Below, piece by piece: positions 1-10,131 of a DNA stretch of 64,000 bases. The stretch is from NCBI RefSeq assembly GCF_003056335.1, contig NZ_PYWA01000004.1, positions 62,001-126,000 on the forward strand, given 5' to 3'. The position numbers and the translations under genes are program-made. Within the stretch, counting starts at the first letter, position 1, and every line of letters begins with the position of its first letter. The notes under the pieces are model-generated. The model was not told the DNA's origin, made no database searches, and worked only from the letters and a program-made list of their open reading frames with translations. The DNA comes from Paracoccus indicus. GTDB lineage: Bacteria > Pseudomonadota > Alphaproteobacteria > Rhodobacterales > Rhodobacteraceae.

Positions 1-119
1 GATGTATCGGTTGTTCTGCGCCGATTAGGGCCATCGTCGCGCCTTCTTAAAGGCAGGCTTTTGTCGGCGCGCCGCTTGGGCTAATCAGGCCACATTCAAA
101 TTCCGCGAAGGTGGCCGAC

Positions 120-1412
120 ATGCATGATATCCGTGCGATCCGAGAAAACCCCGAAGCCTTCGAAGCGGCGCTGAACAAGCGCGGCCTCGAAGGGCTGACC
201 GCGCAGATCCTGTCGCTGGACAGTGAACGCCGCGCCCGGATCAACGCCGCCGAGACCGCGCAGGCCGAACAGAACAAGGCCAGCAAGGAAGTCGGGGCCG
301 CCAAGGCCCGCGGGGATGAGGATGAATTCCAGCGCCTGCGCGGATTGGTGGCCGAAAAGAAGGCCGACATCGCCCGGATGCAGGCCGAGGCCGACGATCT
401 GGACGGACAGCTGCGCGACCTGTTGCTGGGCATTCCGAACCTGCCCCTGGACAGCGTGCCCCTGGGCCGTGACGAGGATGACAACGTCGAGCTGCGCCGT
501 TGGGGCACGCCCTCCGCGCTGGACTTCAAGCCGGTCGAGCATTTCGAGATCACGGGCGTCGTCCCCGGCATGGACTTCAAGACCGGCGCGAAACTCTCGG
601 GCAGCCGCTTCGTGGTTCTGAAGGGCGCGGTCGCCCGCCTGCATCGCGCCTTGGCGCAATTCATGCTGGACCTGCATGTCACCAAGCATGGGCTGGAAGA
701 AACCTGGACGCCTGTTCTGGTCCTGGAAGACATGATGCTGGGCACCGGCCAGCTGCCGAAATTCGGCGAGGACAGCTACAAGACCCGCGAGGGATACTGG
801 CTGATTCCGACCTCGGAGGTGACGCTGACCAATACCGTCAACGGCGATCTGATGGACCAATCCGCCCTGCCCCGCCGCATGGTCGCCCATAGCCAGTGCT
901 TCCGTTCCGAGGCGGGCAGCGCGGGTCGCGACACCACCGGCATGCTGCGCCAGCACCAGTTCGAGAAGGTCGAGATGGTCTCGATCACCGACGCCGAGAA
1001 CGGCCTTGCCGAACACGACCGCATGACCCGCTGCGCCGAAGCCGTGCTGGAAGCGCTGGAGCTGCCCTATCGCACCATGGTCCTCTGCACGGGCGACATG
1101 GGCGCAGGCGCGCGCATCACCCACGATCTGGAGGTCTGGCTGCCCGGTCAGGACCGCTATCGCGAGATCTCCAGCGTCAGCTATTGCGGGGATTACCAGG
1201 GCCGCCGCATGAACGCGCGCTATCGCCCCGAGGGCGGCGGCAAGACCGAGTTCGTGCACACGCTGAACGGCTCGGGGCTGGCCGTGGGCCGGACCCTGAT
1301 CGCGGTTCTGGAAAACGGTCAGCAGGCGGATGGATCGGTCGTCCTGCCCGCCGCGCTGCATCCCTACCTGGCCGGTGCCACGACGCTGACCGCCGAGGGC
1401 CTGCTGGCCTGA
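120..1412 (+). CDS. serS: Seryl-tRNA synthetase
   Basis: Cytoplasmic class II aminoacyl-tRNA synthetase that charges tRNA-Ser with serine (430 aa, normal for the family). The first ~110 residues are the charged, heptad-rich tRNA-binding coiled coil. Class II motif 2 is seen around residues 258-285 ([12 protein letters not shown], then RQHQFEKVE), and motif 3 near the C terminus ([16 protein letters not shown]). The ATG at 120 is chosen over the in-frame GTG at 111. An AAGGTGG ribosome-binding site lies at 108-114, which spaces correctly for 120 and overlaps 111. The family usually begins MHDIRxIRENP, as here. The preceding 119 bases hold no gene that I can see. A hairpin follows the stop. Confidence 0.97.
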   Translation: MHDIRAIRENPEAFEAALNKRGLEGLTAQILSLDSERRARINAAETAQAEQNKASKEVGAAKARGDEDEFQRLRGLVAEKKADIARMQAEADDLDGQLRDLLLGIPNLPLDSVPLGRDEDDNVELRRWGTPSALDFKPVEHFEITGVVPGMDFKTGAKLSGSRFVVLKGAVARLHRALAQFMLDLHVTKHGLEETWTPVLVLEDMMLGTGQLPKFGEDSYKTREGYWLIPTSEVTLTNTVNGDLMDQSALPRRMVAHSQCFRSEAGSAGRDTTGMLRQHQFEKVEMVSITDAENGLAEHDRMTRCAEAVLEALELPYRTMVLCTGDMGAGARITHDLEVWLPGQDRYREISSVSYCGDYQGRRMNARYRPEGGGKTEFVHTLNGSGLAVGRTLIAVLENGQQADGSVVLPAALHPYLAGATTLTAEGLLA

Positions 1413-1428
1413 TTGGAACACATGGCAG

Positions 1429-1463
1429 GTGCCGCGCGGCAATAGCGCGCGGCACGCCACCTT
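1429..1463 (+). terminator. Hairpin after serS, possible terminator
   Basis: A perfect 10-bp stem (1429-1438 with 1446-1455, 7-base loop) begins 17 bases after the serS stop. Only a short T tract follows (TTT at 1461-1463), so termination may be partial. Confidence 0.5.
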
Positions 1464-1500
1464 TGTCGCAACTGCACCTTGCCGGGGCGCGTTGAACGAC

Positions 1501-2265
1501 ATGACCCGACCCGGCCCCATCATCCAACTGATCGCCACCGTGATCTTCGTGATCTCGGGGATCGCCTTTGCAAACAAGACCGAGCCGCTGCCCCTGCTGG
1601 TGCTGGACAGCCCGCGGTCCACCGGACCATTGTTGCCGCCACCGCTGCAGATCAATCCCGATGTCGCGCTGATCATCCCGCAAATGTATCTGGACCCCGT
1701 CAACATCCTGATGTGGGGTCTGCTGATCGTCGTCTGGGGAATGCTGCTGCTGGATGGCATCGGACAGGTCATCGACCCCTCGGACGTCAATGGCGCGAGG
1801 CAGGTGCATGGCCCGATTTGGCCCCTGATCACGGCGGCCATGGGGGTCGCGGCAAGCTGGCCCTGGTATTTCGGTCACACGCCCGAACTGGTGGTGATCG
1901 GCACCGGTGCCACCACGATCCTGGCCACGGCTGCCGCGCGGCGATCGGCGGGGCGCAACCGACCCGCCATCAGCTTCTTCGCAGGCTGGGCTGCGGCGGT
2001 TTTCTCGGCGGCGCTGGCAGGGTTCGCCTCGGCGCGCTTCGGTCTGCCGGTGCAGGCACTGTCGGCGCTGGCGATCCTGCCCGGCGCGGCCATCGGCATG
2101 GCGGCCCAGATGTGGATCGGCCCCAGCATCGGCTATTGCAGCGCGATGATCTGGGCCTTCTGCGCCTTCGCCATTACCACCATGGGCAGCGACCCGGTGG
2201 TGGCCTTGGCGGCAGTCTTGGGCATATCGGCCATGGCGACGGTTCTGGTCCGCGCCGCCAGTTGA
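1501..2265 (+). CDS. Multi-pass membrane protein of unknown function
   Basis: A 254-residue hydrophobic protein with about eight predicted membrane segments, the first at residues ~7-24. A longer hydrophilic loop between segments 1 and 2 carries a proline-rich stretch (SPRSTGPLLPPPLQ). I do not recognise the family and see no catalytic motif. The ATG at 1501 is preferred because the hydrophobic segment follows at once, whereas the in-frame upstream extension to 1429 is arginine-rich and overlaps the serS hairpin. It lies alone between serS and the convergent der operon. Transcription from serS read-through or from its own promoter is equally possible. Confidence 0.75.
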   Translation: MTRPGPIIQLIATVIFVISGIAFANKTEPLPLLVLDSPRSTGPLLPPPLQINPDVALIIPQMYLDPVNILMWGLLIVVWGMLLLDGIGQVIDPSDVNGARQVHGPIWPLITAAMGVAASWPWYFGHTPELVVIGTGATTILATAAARRSAGRNRPAISFFAGWAAAVFSAALAGFASARFGLPVQALSALAILPGAAIGMAAQMWIGPSIGYCSAMIWAFCAFAITTMGSDPVVALAAVLGISAMATVLVRAAS

Positions 2266-2275
2266 TCCGCGCATG

Positions 2276-2299
2276 AAAAAGGGGACGCGCGGCCCCCTT
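2276..2299 (-). terminator. Intrinsic terminator of the yfgM-bamB-der operon
   Basis: Stem AAGGGG/CCCCTT (2279-2284 with 2294-2299, 9-base loop). On the minus strand it is followed by five T residues, immediately downstream of the der stop. This is a canonical rho-independent terminator. Confidence 0.85.
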
Positions 2300-2304
2300 C
2301 CCTA

Positions 2305-3795
2305 TCAGCTGCCTTTGGGCTTTTGCCGCACCTTGTGCTTGGACAAGGCACCCGACTGGCTGGTCTTGGCCTTGGCGGCCTTCGCCTTGAAGGGGTTGTC
2401 GCCCCCCTGATCGCGGAAAAAGATCCGGATCGGCGTGCCCGGCATATCGAAATCGGTGCGCAACCCGTTGATCAGATACCGCTCATAGCTGGTCGGGATC
2501 TTGTCGGTATGCGTCGCCTTGACGACGAAGGCGGGCGGACGCGTCTTGACCTGCGTCATGTAGCGCAGGCGGATGCGGCGACCACCCGGTGCGGGGGGCG
2601 GATGGCTCTCGGTCATGGCACCCAGCCATTGGTTCAGGCGGGCGGTCGAGACGCGGCGGTTCCAGACCTCATGCGCCTTGACGACGGCATTGTGCAGACG
2701 GTCCAGCCCCTTGCCGGTGCGGGCCGAAACGGTGACCAGCGGCGCACCCTTCAACTGCGGCAGCAGCTTCTCGAAGTTCTGGCGCAGCTCGTTCAGCTTC
2801 TGCGGCTTGTCTTCTTCCAGGTCCCATTTGTTCGCGGCGACGACCACGGCGCGGCCCTCGGTTTCCGCGAAATCGGCGATGCGCAAGTCCTGCTGTTCGA
2901 AGGGAATATCGACGTCCAGCAGCACGACGACAACTTCGGCAAAGCGGACGGCACGGAGGCCGTCGGCCACCGACAGTTTTTCGACCTTGTCGGTCACCTT
3001 GGCCCGCTTGCGCATGCCGGCGGTGTCGAAGATCCGCATGGGCGTGCCCATGAATTCCGTGGTGACGCTGATCGAATCGCGGGTGATGCCGGCCTCGGGG
3101 CCGGTCAGCAGGCGATCCTCGCCGATGATCTTGTTGATCAGCGTCGATTTGCCCGCGTTCGGGCGCCCGATGACGGCCAGCTGCAGGGGACGGCTTTCCG
3201 AGGGACGCCATTCCTCCTCGCCCTCGCCGGTCTCGGCGTCCTCCTCGGACAGCTCGATGTCGACGGTGGCTTCGATGGGGGCGGGACGGGCGGCCTCGAT
3301 CTGATCGGCCAAGGGCATCAGGACGCCATAGAGGTCATCCATCCCTTCGCCATGTTCGGCCGAGATGCGCAGCGGTTCGCCAAGGCCAAGGGCATAGGCC
3401 TCCATCGCGCCCGCCTCGCCCGCCTTGCCCTCGGACTTGTTGGCGGCGACGATGACGTGCTTGGCGCGGCGGCGCAGGATTTCGGCGAAGTATTCGTCCG
3501 CGGCGGTGACGCCGATGCGGGCATCGACCACGAAGAGGCAGATGTCAGCCTCGTCCACGGCGCGTTCGGTCAGGCGACGCATGCGCCCTTCCAGGCTGTC
3601 GTCCTCGGCCATTTCAAGGCCGGCGCTGTCGATGACGACGAAGCGCAGGTCGCCCAAGCGGCCCGCGCCTTCGCGCAGGTCGCGGGTCACGCCCGGCTGG
3701 TCGTCAACCAGCGCTAGCTTCTTGCCGACAAGACGGTTGAACAGAGTGGATTTGCCCACATTGGGCCTGCCGACGATGGCGAGTGTGAATGTCAT
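2305..3795 (-). CDS. der: Ribosome-associated GTPase Der (EngA)
   Basis: Essential tandem-GTPase needed for 50S ribosomal subunit maturation (496 aa). Two complete G domains are visible. The first has P-loop GRPNVGKS at residues 9-16, a DSAG switch and NKSE at 119-122. The second has P-loop GRPNAGKS at 210-217, a DTAG switch and NKWD. An acidic linker (~180-200) separates them, and a KH-like C-terminal domain with a basic tail follows. Its ATG overlaps the bamB stop by 4 bases (ATGA), indicating translational coupling. It is the last gene of the yfgM-bamB-der unit and is followed by a strong terminator. Confidence 0.97.
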   Translation of the reverse strand: MTFTLAIVGRPNVGKSTLFNRLVGKKLALVDDQPGVTRDLREGAGRLGDLRFVVIDSAGLEMAEDDSLEGRMRRLTERAVDEADICLFVVDARIGVTAADEYFAEILRRRAKHVIVAANKSEGKAGEAGAMEAYALGLGEPLRISAEHGEGMDDLYGVLMPLADQIEAARPAPIEATVDIELSEEDAETGEGEEEWRPSESRPLQLAVIGRPNAGKSTLINKIIGEDRLLTGPEAGITRDSISVTTEFMGTPMRIFDTAGMRKRAKVTDKVEKLSVADGLRAVRFAEVVVVLLDVDIPFEQQDLRIADFAETEGRAVVVAANKWDLEEDKPQKLNELRQNFEKLLPQLKGAPLVTVSARTGKGLDRLHNAVVKAHEVWNRRVSTARLNQWLGAMTESHPPPAPGGRRIRLRYMTQVKTRPPAFVVKATHTDKIPTSYERYLINGLRTDFDMPGTPIRIFFRDQGGDNPFKAKAAKAKTSQSGALSKHKVRQKPKGS

Positions 3796-5117
3796 TTCAA
3801 CGCATGCAACTGGCCGTTGCGCGCAACGACGTAGAGGGTTTGACCGGCGACGACAGGGGCAGAGGCGGCGCCTCCGGGGATCTCTCCCTGACCGACCAAC
3901 GCGCCGGAGGCGGGATCGAAGGCACGCAACATGCCATCACTGGAGGCGACATACAACCGCCCACCTGCAAGCACCGGACCGTAATGCGCGTGGATGCCAT
4001 CCTGCTTCTTGACGCGGTCTGTGGTGAAATAGGGCAAGGGCTGGCGCCAGATGACGCCACCCGTGGCCGCATCCAGGCGTACCAGCTGCGCTTCGTCATT
4101 CACGGCAAAGACCGAACCGCCCGCCACGACGACAGGGCTGTTGGCGCCTTCGCGGGCCGACCAGACCTGCTGGCCCGTGGTCATGTCCGCAGCCTCGATC
4201 CGCCCCGAGGAGGTCCCCGCATAGACGCGACCGCCCGAGATCACCGGATCGCCGGTGACGTCACGGATGACGGCGATGGCGCGACCGATGCGCGTGCCCG
4301 CGATCTGGGTGGCCCAATCGGTCAGGCCGGTCTGACGGTCCACCGCCAGCATCTGACCCGATGAGAAGGGGAAGACGACCGTATCGCCCTGCACCGCAGG
4401 CACCGAGACGCCCATCACCCCCGACCCCGAGGGCGTCCCCGAGGTCTGCCACATCACCTTGCCGTCGCTGGCACGCACCGCCCAGCCCACGGAATTGCGC
4501 GCGGCGACATAGACCATGCCGTCCTGCACGGCGGGGCCGCCGCTGATCGGGGCATCGACGCGCTGGCGCCATTGCACCGCGCCCGTCACCGCATCCAGCG
4601 CGACCAGCTCGCCGAAGCCGGTGGTCACGAAGATGCGCCCGCCTTCATAGGCCAGACCGCCGCCCGAGGCGCTGTCAGGGTTTTCCATGACCGGGGTCAC
4701 ATCGGTGGACCACGCCCGCCCGCCGTTCAGCGCGGTGGCCGTCACGCGGGCTCGGCTGTCCAGCGTGAAGACGCGGCCAGCCGCCACGACCGGATCGGCG
4801 GTGATGCGGTGGCGGCGGTTGTCGCCCTGCCCGATGGGGGCCGACCAGATGCGGGTCGTGCCCGCACCCAGCTGCACATGGCCGGGCGCATGGGCGGCAT
4901 TGCCACCTCGATGCGTCCATTCGCCGTTGGTGACCGGGGCCGCCAGCGACAGCGCCGTGCCGGAGACGCCGGGCGCCCCCTCGATCGCCGGACCCTCGGG
5001 CGAGAGGACGGCCAGGGGGTCCAGCCGCTCACCCGGCAGAATTTCGTCGCGGTCGCCGCAGGCGGCAAGTGAAAGTCCAGCGGCAATCGCCAAGGTCAGT
5101 CGCAGCGTGGCGGTCAT
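3792..5117 (-). CDS. bamB: BamB-like outer-membrane assembly lipoprotein (PQQ-type beta-propeller)
   Basis: Predicted periplasm-facing lipoprotein of the BAM complex that inserts outer-membrane beta-barrels (441 aa). The start at 5117 gives a lipoprotein signal peptide with lipobox LAAC and acylated Cys at residue 20; longer reading upstream lacks this. The rest is a series of PQQ-like blades with repeated patterns such as GGxVY/GxVF and W at blade edges (for example [21 protein letters not shown]). Sequence alone only establishes a PQQ propeller lipoprotein. The BamB call relies on its place between yfgM and der, the same order as in Escherichia coli. It overlaps der by 4 bases. Confidence 0.88.
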   Translation of the reverse strand: MTATLRLTLAIAAGLSLAACGDRDEILPGERLDPLAVLSPEGPAIEGAPGVSGTALSLAAPVTNGEWTHRGGNAAHAPGHVQLGAGTTRIWSAPIGQGDNRRHRITADPVVAAGRVFTLDSRARVTATALNGGRAWSTDVTPVMENPDSASGGGLAYEGGRIFVTTGFGELVALDAVTGAVQWRQRVDAPISGGPAVQDGMVYVAARNSVGWAVRASDGKVMWQTSGTPSGSGVMGVSVPAVQGDTVVFPFSSGQMLAVDRQTGLTDWATQIAGTRIGRAIAVIRDVTGDPVISGGRVYAGTSSGRIEAADMTTGQQVWSAREGANSPVVVAGGSVFAVNDEAQLVRLDAATGGVIWRQPLPYFTTDRVKKQDGIHAHYGPVLAGGRLYVASSDGMLRAFDPASGALVGQGEIPGGAASAPVVAGQTLYVVARNGQLHALK

Positions 5118-5157
5118 CCTCGCCTCTCCCCTCGTCCGTTCATCCTGCCTGTCCCGA

Positions 5158-5829
5158 TCAGTTCGGGGCGGCCATCGCATCATTCGGTTCAGGCTCGACG
5201 CCCAGGGCGATCATCATCTCGGACAGACGACGACGCAAGCCTTCGCTGAGGCCGTCCTTCTGCTGGATCTGGCGGATCAGGGTGATCGCATCCTCGGACC
5301 GACCGGCGCCGACAAGGGCCACGGCCTTCTGTTCCAGGGCCAGCAACTCGAAGGGCGCACCGGCGCGCGACAGCCGCGTCAGCATGGCGTCGCGTTCCGA
5401 GGGGTCCATGCCCTGCCCCTCCAGCATCACCAGCTTCAGCTGGGCCAGATCGCGCAGGGTCGTGCCGACGGTTTCATCGCCCGCCACATCGCGCAGGGCT
5501 TGGGCGGCCTTCGCCTCATCGCCCGCCTGCACGAAGGCATTGGCCGCCAGCAGATCGGCAAGGGCCTTGCGTCCCGCCGAACCGGCAGGATCGATGGTGC
5601 GGATGGCCTCGGGGTCCTGATCCTCGACGGCGGCCAGAACGGCATCGCCCCAGTTCTCCGCCGCGGCACGGTCGCGCGACTGGCTGTATTCGCGCCATGC
5701 CGCCCCGCCCACGATCAGCAGGATCGCAAGAATGCCGATCCAGCCATACCGCCGGAAAGCACCATAAAGCCTGTCTCGGCGCAGTTCGTCGGTGACCTCG
5801 TCGATGAAGCTGTCGTTCTGGTTGGCCAT
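5158..5829 (-). CDS. yfgM: YfgM-like membrane-anchored TPR protein
   Basis: A 223-residue protein with a short cytoplasmic N terminus, a single membrane anchor (~residues 29-46, rich in G/I/L) and a periplasmic helical domain of TPR-like character. E. coli YfgM sits at the SecYEG translocon and hands substrates to periplasmic chaperones, and its gene precedes bamB and der, as here. The ATG at 5829 (MANQNDSF) is preferred to one four codons upstream because homologues begin this way. Family similarity is modest, so the function is inferred largely from the conserved gene order. bamB follows after 40 bases. Confidence 0.82.
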   Translation of the reverse strand: MANQNDSFIDEVTDELRRDRLYGAFRRYGWIGILAILLIVGGAAWREYSQSRDRAAAENWGDAVLAAVEDQDPEAIRTIDPAGSAGRKALADLLAANAFVQAGDEAKAAQALRDVAGDETVGTTLRDLAQLKLVMLEGQGMDPSERDAMLTRLSRAGAPFELLALEQKAVALVGAGRSEDAITLIRQIQQKDGLSEGLRRRLSEMMIALGVEPEPNDAMAAPN

Positions 5830-5938
5830 GCCCGCCTTCACTCGATTTGTTCTGTCGTTGCAACGGTCTTATACCGCGACAAAGGGAAAAGCCAATGCCG
5901 CCGCACAGCCCCGCCCATCACGCCTCTGCGTCCTATGC

Positions 5939-5967
5939 AAAAGGCCCGCCGATGGAACGGCGGGCCC
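5939..5967 (-). terminator. Terminator for sodB
   Basis: Perfect 8-bp GC stem (5943-5950 with 5959-5966, 8-base loop), followed on the minus strand by TTTT (5939-5942). It lies just past the sodB stop, between sodB and the divergently placed yfgM start. Confidence 0.85.
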
Positions 5968-5988
5968 TTGCGTCAAGCTGCGACGGGA

Positions 5989-6588
5989 TCAGAGGCGCGA
6001 GGCCACGTTGTCCCAGTTCACCAGGTTGTCCAGGAAGTTTTCCAAGTACTTCGGACGCGCATTGCGGAAGTCGATGTAGTAGGAGTGTTCCCACACGTCG
6101 CAGCCCAGCAGCGCGGTCTGGCCGAAGCACAGCGGGTTCACGCCGTTCTCGGTCTTGGTGATCTCAAGCTTGCCATCGGCATTCTTGACCAGCCATGCCC
6201 AGCCCGAGCCGAACTGCGCGCCACCGGCTTCGGCGAACTTCTTCTTGAACTCCTCGACCGAGCCGAAGCTGTCGTTGATCGCCGTTTCCAGTTCGGCGGG
6301 CATCGGACCGGGGTTGGGGCCCATCATTTCCCAGAACTGGCTGTGGTTCCAATGCTGGCTGGCGTTGTTGAAGATGCCGTTCTGGGCGACGGCGTCTTTC
6401 TGATAGGTGCCCTTGACGATGTCCTCCAGCGACTTGCCTTCCCACTCGGTCCCGGCGACCAGCTCGTTCAGCTTGGTGACATAGGCGTTGTGGTGCTTGT
6501 CGTGGTGATACTCCAGCGTCTCCTTGGACATGCCGGCGGATTCGAGGGCGTCATGGGCATAGGGAAGATCAGGAAGGGTAAAGGCCAT
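5989..6588 (-). CDS. sodB: Superoxide dismutase, Fe type
   Basis: Dismutates superoxide to hydrogen peroxide and oxygen (199 aa; no signal peptide, so cytoplasmic). The metal ligands are present: His28 in EYHHDKHH, the His of NHSQFW, and Asp and His in DVWEHSYYIDF. A glutamine in NNASQHWNH occupies the position that in E. coli distinguishes the iron enzyme from the manganese enzyme. Fe is therefore favoured, though cambialistic use of Mn cannot be excluded. A good ribosome-binding site (AAAGGA) precedes the ATG. It is a single-gene unit with its own terminator. Confidence 0.95.
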   Translation of the reverse strand: MAFTLPDLPYAHDALESAGMSKETLEYHHDKHHNAYVTKLNELVAGTEWEGKSLEDIVKGTYQKDAVAQNGIFNNASQHWNHSQFWEMMGPNPGPMPAELETAINDSFGSVEEFKKKFAEAGGAQFGSGWAWLVKNADGKLEITKTENGVNPLCFGQTALLGCDVWEHSYYIDFRNARPKYLENFLDNLVNWDNVASRL

Positions 6589-6686
6589 TTCGCTGTCCTT
6601 TCAAAAGGTTTCAGTCTGCGATCGCGGCGCACGGTCGCGCATTCGCAGGGTCAACGCAAGGGTGCTTTGCCAGTTCCGACGCCTCT

Positions 6687-7205
6687 TCAGCGGGGCGCCA
6701 GCTGGCTGCCGGGAATGGCCGCATTCTGCAGGATCAGCCCAAGGTAATCGGCGGTCGAGCGGAACCCGATGATCCGGAACCCGTCGCCATGACGCCAGAT
6801 GGCGGCGGCGGTCTGGGCGGCGCGGGTGCGGCGCAAGTGACCCTGCGGCATCGTGGCCGCATCGACGGGGGCAAGCTTGGCGATGACATCGGCCGCATGC
6901 GGCCCCGCGACGTCGAAGACCGCCCGCGCGTTCGACATGTCGACGACCAGCGCGTGTTCGCCCGCCAGCGCCTGTTCCAGCGCCAGGCGGGCCTCGGCCA
7001 CTTCGGCCATCGGCAGGATCAGCAGCAGCTCGTCAGGCGACATCCAGCCAAGGGCGCGGCTGCCGTCGCCGGTGATGCCGGTGACGTCGGGGATCGCCAG
7101 GCCCGCGGCTTCGGCGATGGCATCGCCCGCGCGGTCCAGATCGGTGCGGATCGTGATCATGCCAAGCCCGGTCTGGCGGGTGACGGTGGCCATGGGATCA
7201 GCCAT
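6687..7205 (-). CDS. soxG: Sarcosine oxidase gamma subunit
   Basis: Smallest folate-domain-like subunit of heterotetrameric sarcosine oxidase (172 aa), which converts sarcosine to glycine, peroxide and a one-carbon unit on tetrahydrofolate. It shows the GcvT-like pattern SRALGWMSPDELLLILP and a later DVAGPHAADVIAKL stretch. It has no cofactor motif of its own, as usual for this subunit. Its ATG lies 8 bases inside the end of soxA, so it is the coupled last gene of the operon. No good terminator hairpin is visible before sodB. Confidence 0.93.
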   Translation of the reverse strand: MADPMATVTRQTGLGMITIRTDLDRAGDAIAEAAGLAIPDVTGITGDGSRALGWMSPDELLLILPMAEVAEARLALEQALAGEHALVVDMSNARAVFDVAGPHAADVIAKLAPVDAATMPQGHLRRTRAAQTAAAIWRHGDGFRIIGFRSTADYLGLILQNAAIPGSQLAPR

Positions 7206-10131
7206 TCAAACGGCCTCCTTCCTTGTCAAAGAACACCGGATCGACGATCCGCGCCTGCATCACCTCGCCCGAGGGCATGGGGAAATCCAGCACCTGACCC
7301 ATGCGGGCGGGGCCGTGCTTTACCAGACCCATCGCAATGGGCTTGCCCAGGGTCGGCGAATGATAGCTGGAGGTGACACGCCCCTGCACGCGGCGCTGGC
7401 CATTGGGGTTGAAGCCCTGATCCACGGCATAGGCGCCATCGGGCAGGACATGCCCCTCGACGCTTTCCAGCCCGACCAGCTTCCAGCGGTTGCCGTCGGT
7501 CATATGGCTGCGGCGTTGGGCGCGCTTGCCGATATAATCGGCCTTCTTCTTAGAGATCGCCCAATCCAGCCCCAGATCCTGCGGGATGATCGTGCCGTCG
7601 GTCTCATCCCCGATCATGATGAAGCCCTTCTCGGCGCGCATGATGTGCATCGCCTCGGTGCCATAAGGCGTAATGCCCAGATCATGGCCCGAGTTGTGCA
7701 GCTGTTCCCACAGCTCCAGCCCCCGGTTGGCGGGCACCGCGATCTCGTAGCTGAGTTCGCCCGAAAAGCTGATGCGGAAGACGCGCGCGGGGATGCCCGC
7801 GATGTCACCCTCGGCCCAGGTCATGAAGGGCAGCGCATCCTGCGACAGGTCGATGCTGCCCGGCAGGCGGTCCAGCAGCTCGCGCGCCTTGGGACCGGCG
7901 ACGGCGATCTGAGCATATTCCTCGGTGACATTGGCGGTATAGACCTTCCAGTCCCACCATTCGCATTGCAGCCAATCCTCCATGTGCCCATGGATGCGGT
8001 CCGCCCCGCCGGTGGTGGTGTGGCAAAGCCATGTATCCTCGGACAGGCGCGCGACGACGCCGTCATCCATCAGGAAGCCGTTTTCGCTGCACATCAGACC
8101 GTATCGGCATTTACCCACCGGCAGAGTGGACATCATGTTGGTATAGAGCATGTCCATGAAGCGACCCGCATCCGGTCCCTTGACGATGATCTTGCCCAGG
8201 GTGGATGCGTCCAGCGTCCCCACTGCATTGCGCACCGCCATGATTTCCCGGTTCACGGCAGCGTGGCGATCCTCGGCCCCGCGGGGATAGCAATAGGCCC
8301 GCCGCCAATGCCCGACCGGTTCCCAGGACACGCCGTGGCGTTCATGCCAGTCATGCATCGGCGTCTTGCGCAGGGGCTGGAAGGCATCGCCCTTGGCCTC
8401 GGCGGCGATGGTGGCAAGGGTCAGGGGGGTATAGGGCGGGCGGAAGGTCGTCGTGCCGGTGGCCTGGATGGGCTGGTTCAGCGCGTTCGACAGCACCGCA
8501 AGCCCGTTGATGTTCGACAGCTTGCCCTGATCGGTGGCCATGCCAAGCGTGGTATATCGCTTGGTATGTTCGACCGAGGCATAGCCTTCGCGTGCGGCCA
8601 GCTCGACATCGGTGACCTTCACGTCGTTCTGGAAATCCAGCCACATCTTGGCCCGCAGCTTGTAGGGGGCCTTGGCGGGCATCACCCATACGGGCTGGGT
8701 CGCGCCCTCGGCCCGTTCCAGATCGCCCGCGCAGCGCAGATCGCCATTGGCCGATCCCACGACGGTCACATTGCCGGTGCCATCGGCGCCCAAGGGCGGG
8801 CGGTCAGCGTCGGGACGGAACATGGCCTGCGCATCATCCCAGGTCAGCTTGCCGCCGCAATGGGACCACAAGTGCACGACGGGCGACCAACCGCCCGACA
8901 TGGCGACCACGTCGCAGTCGATGGCCTGCGTCGGCTTGCCGTCGCCCGCCTGTTCGCAGATCACCACACCCTCGACATGGCGGCTGCCCTTGACCTTGGC
9001 GATGGCGCTGCCGGTCAGGACGGTGATGCCCGCCTGACGCGCGGCCTGCGGCAGATCGCCGGTGGCCTGGGGTCGTGCGTCGATGATCGCGGGCACATCC
9101 AGCCCTGCCGCGACAGCGGTCAGCGCGGTGCGATAGGCATCGTCGTTGTTCGTCACCACGACGATCCGCTGCCCCGGCGCCACCCCGAAATCGGCGATGA
9201 AGTCGCGTGCGGCGGATGCCAGCATCACGCCCGGCACATCGTTGCAGGCGAAGGCCAGGGGACGCTCCAAAGCGCCGGTGGCGGTGATGACGTGTCCGGC
9301 CCGGATGCGCCACAGACGCTGGCGCGGGATACCTGCATTCGGATCGTGGTCGGCCAAGGCCTCGCGCGCGATCAGATAGCCGTGGTCGTAAAGCCCCGTG
9401 GCCATGGTGTTGCGGCGCAGGATGACGTTGTCGCGCCCGCGCAGATCGGCCAGCAGCGCGTCGATGGCGGCACTGCCTCCGTCATGGTCGGTCGGCGTGC
9501 GTCCGCCCCAGATCGCGGTCTGTTCCAGCACCAGAACCGTGCCGCCTTCATCCGCAGCATCACGTGCCGCCGTCAGACCGGCGATGCCGCCGCCGACAAC
9601 GACCGTATCGGCAAAGCCATAGGCCTGCTCATAGCGGTCGGGATCGGGGTCGGTCGGCGCACGGCCCAGACCCGCGCTTTTGCGGATGATCGGCTCGAAG
9701 ACATGCTTCCAGAAGGGGCGCGGATGGATGAAGGTCTTGTAGTAGAAGCCCGCCGGCAGGAAGGGTGCCAGCCAATTGTTCACCGCCCCGATGTCGGCAT
9801 CAAGGCTGGGCCAGCAGTTCTGGCTGCGCATGACCATGCCGTTGGCCAGCGCCGTGGTGGTGGCACGCTGGTTCGGCTCGAACCGGCCACCCTGACCCAG
9901 TCCAAACAGCGCGTTCGGTTCCTCGGCGCCCGAGGCCAGCGGACCGCGCGGGCGGTGATACTTGAACGACCGGCCCATCAGCATCTGGCCGTTCGCCAGC
10001 AGCGCCGAGGCCAGCGTGTCGCCCGTCAAGCCGCGCAGGTGGCGGCCGTCGAAGCGGAAGGGGACCTGGAACGCCCGGTCGATCAGGCGGCCGCCCGAGG
10101 GCAGGCGGAAGGGGGGCACATGGGTCATCAT
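7198..10131 (-). CDS. soxA: Sarcosine oxidase alpha subunit
   Basis: Large subunit of heterotetrameric sarcosine oxidase (977 aa). In order: an N-terminal domain with SFKYHRPRG (~55-63), a dinucleotide-binding fold starting VVVGGGIAGL at ~177-186 (binds NAD in characterised homologues), and a C-terminal GcvT-like half that receives the methylene group onto tetrahydrofolate. Two ATGs are adjacent at 10131 and 10128. The first overlaps the soxD stop as ATGA and is used here. The product acts in glycine betaine/sarcosine demethylation. The 976-977 aa length fits the family. Confidence 0.96.
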   Translation of the reverse strand: MMTHVPPFRLPSGGRLIDRAFQVPFRFDGRHLRGLTGDTLASALLANGQMLMGRSFKYHRPRGPLASGAEEPNALFGLGQGGRFEPNQRATTTALANGMVMRSQNCWPSLDADIGAVNNWLAPFLPAGFYYKTFIHPRPFWKHVFEPIIRKSAGLGRAPTDPDPDRYEQAYGFADTVVVGGGIAGLTAARDAADEGGTVLVLEQTAIWGGRTPTDHDGGSAAIDALLADLRGRDNVILRRNTMATGLYDHGYLIAREALADHDPNAGIPRQRLWRIRAGHVITATGALERPLAFACNDVPGVMLASAARDFIADFGVAPGQRIVVVTNNDDAYRTALTAVAAGLDVPAIIDARPQATGDLPQAARQAGITVLTGSAIAKVKGSRHVEGVVICEQAGDGKPTQAIDCDVVAMSGGWSPVVHLWSHCGGKLTWDDAQAMFRPDADRPPLGADGTGNVTVVGSANGDLRCAGDLERAEGATQPVWVMPAKAPYKLRAKMWLDFQNDVKVTDVELAAREGYASVEHTKRYTTLGMATDQGKLSNINGLAVLSNALNQPIQATGTTTFRPPYTPLTLATIAAEAKGDAFQPLRKTPMHDWHERHGVSWEPVGHWRRAYCYPRGAEDRHAAVNREIMAVRNAVGTLDASTLGKIIVKGPDAGRFMDMLYTNMMSTLPVGKCRYGLMCSENGFLMDDGVVARLSEDTWLCHTTTGGADRIHGHMEDWLQCEWWDWKVYTANVTEEYAQIAVAGPKARELLDRLPGSIDLSQDALPFMTWAEGDIAGIPARVFRISFSGELSYEIAVPANRGLELWEQLHNSGHDLGITPYGTEAMHIMRAEKGFIMIGDETDGTIIPQDLGLDWAISKKKADYIGKRAQRRSHMTDGNRWKLVGLESVEGHVLPDGAYAVDQGFNPNGQRRVQGRVTSSYHSPTLGKPIAMGLVKHGPARMGQVLDFPMPSGEVMQARIVDPVFFDKEGGRLNG

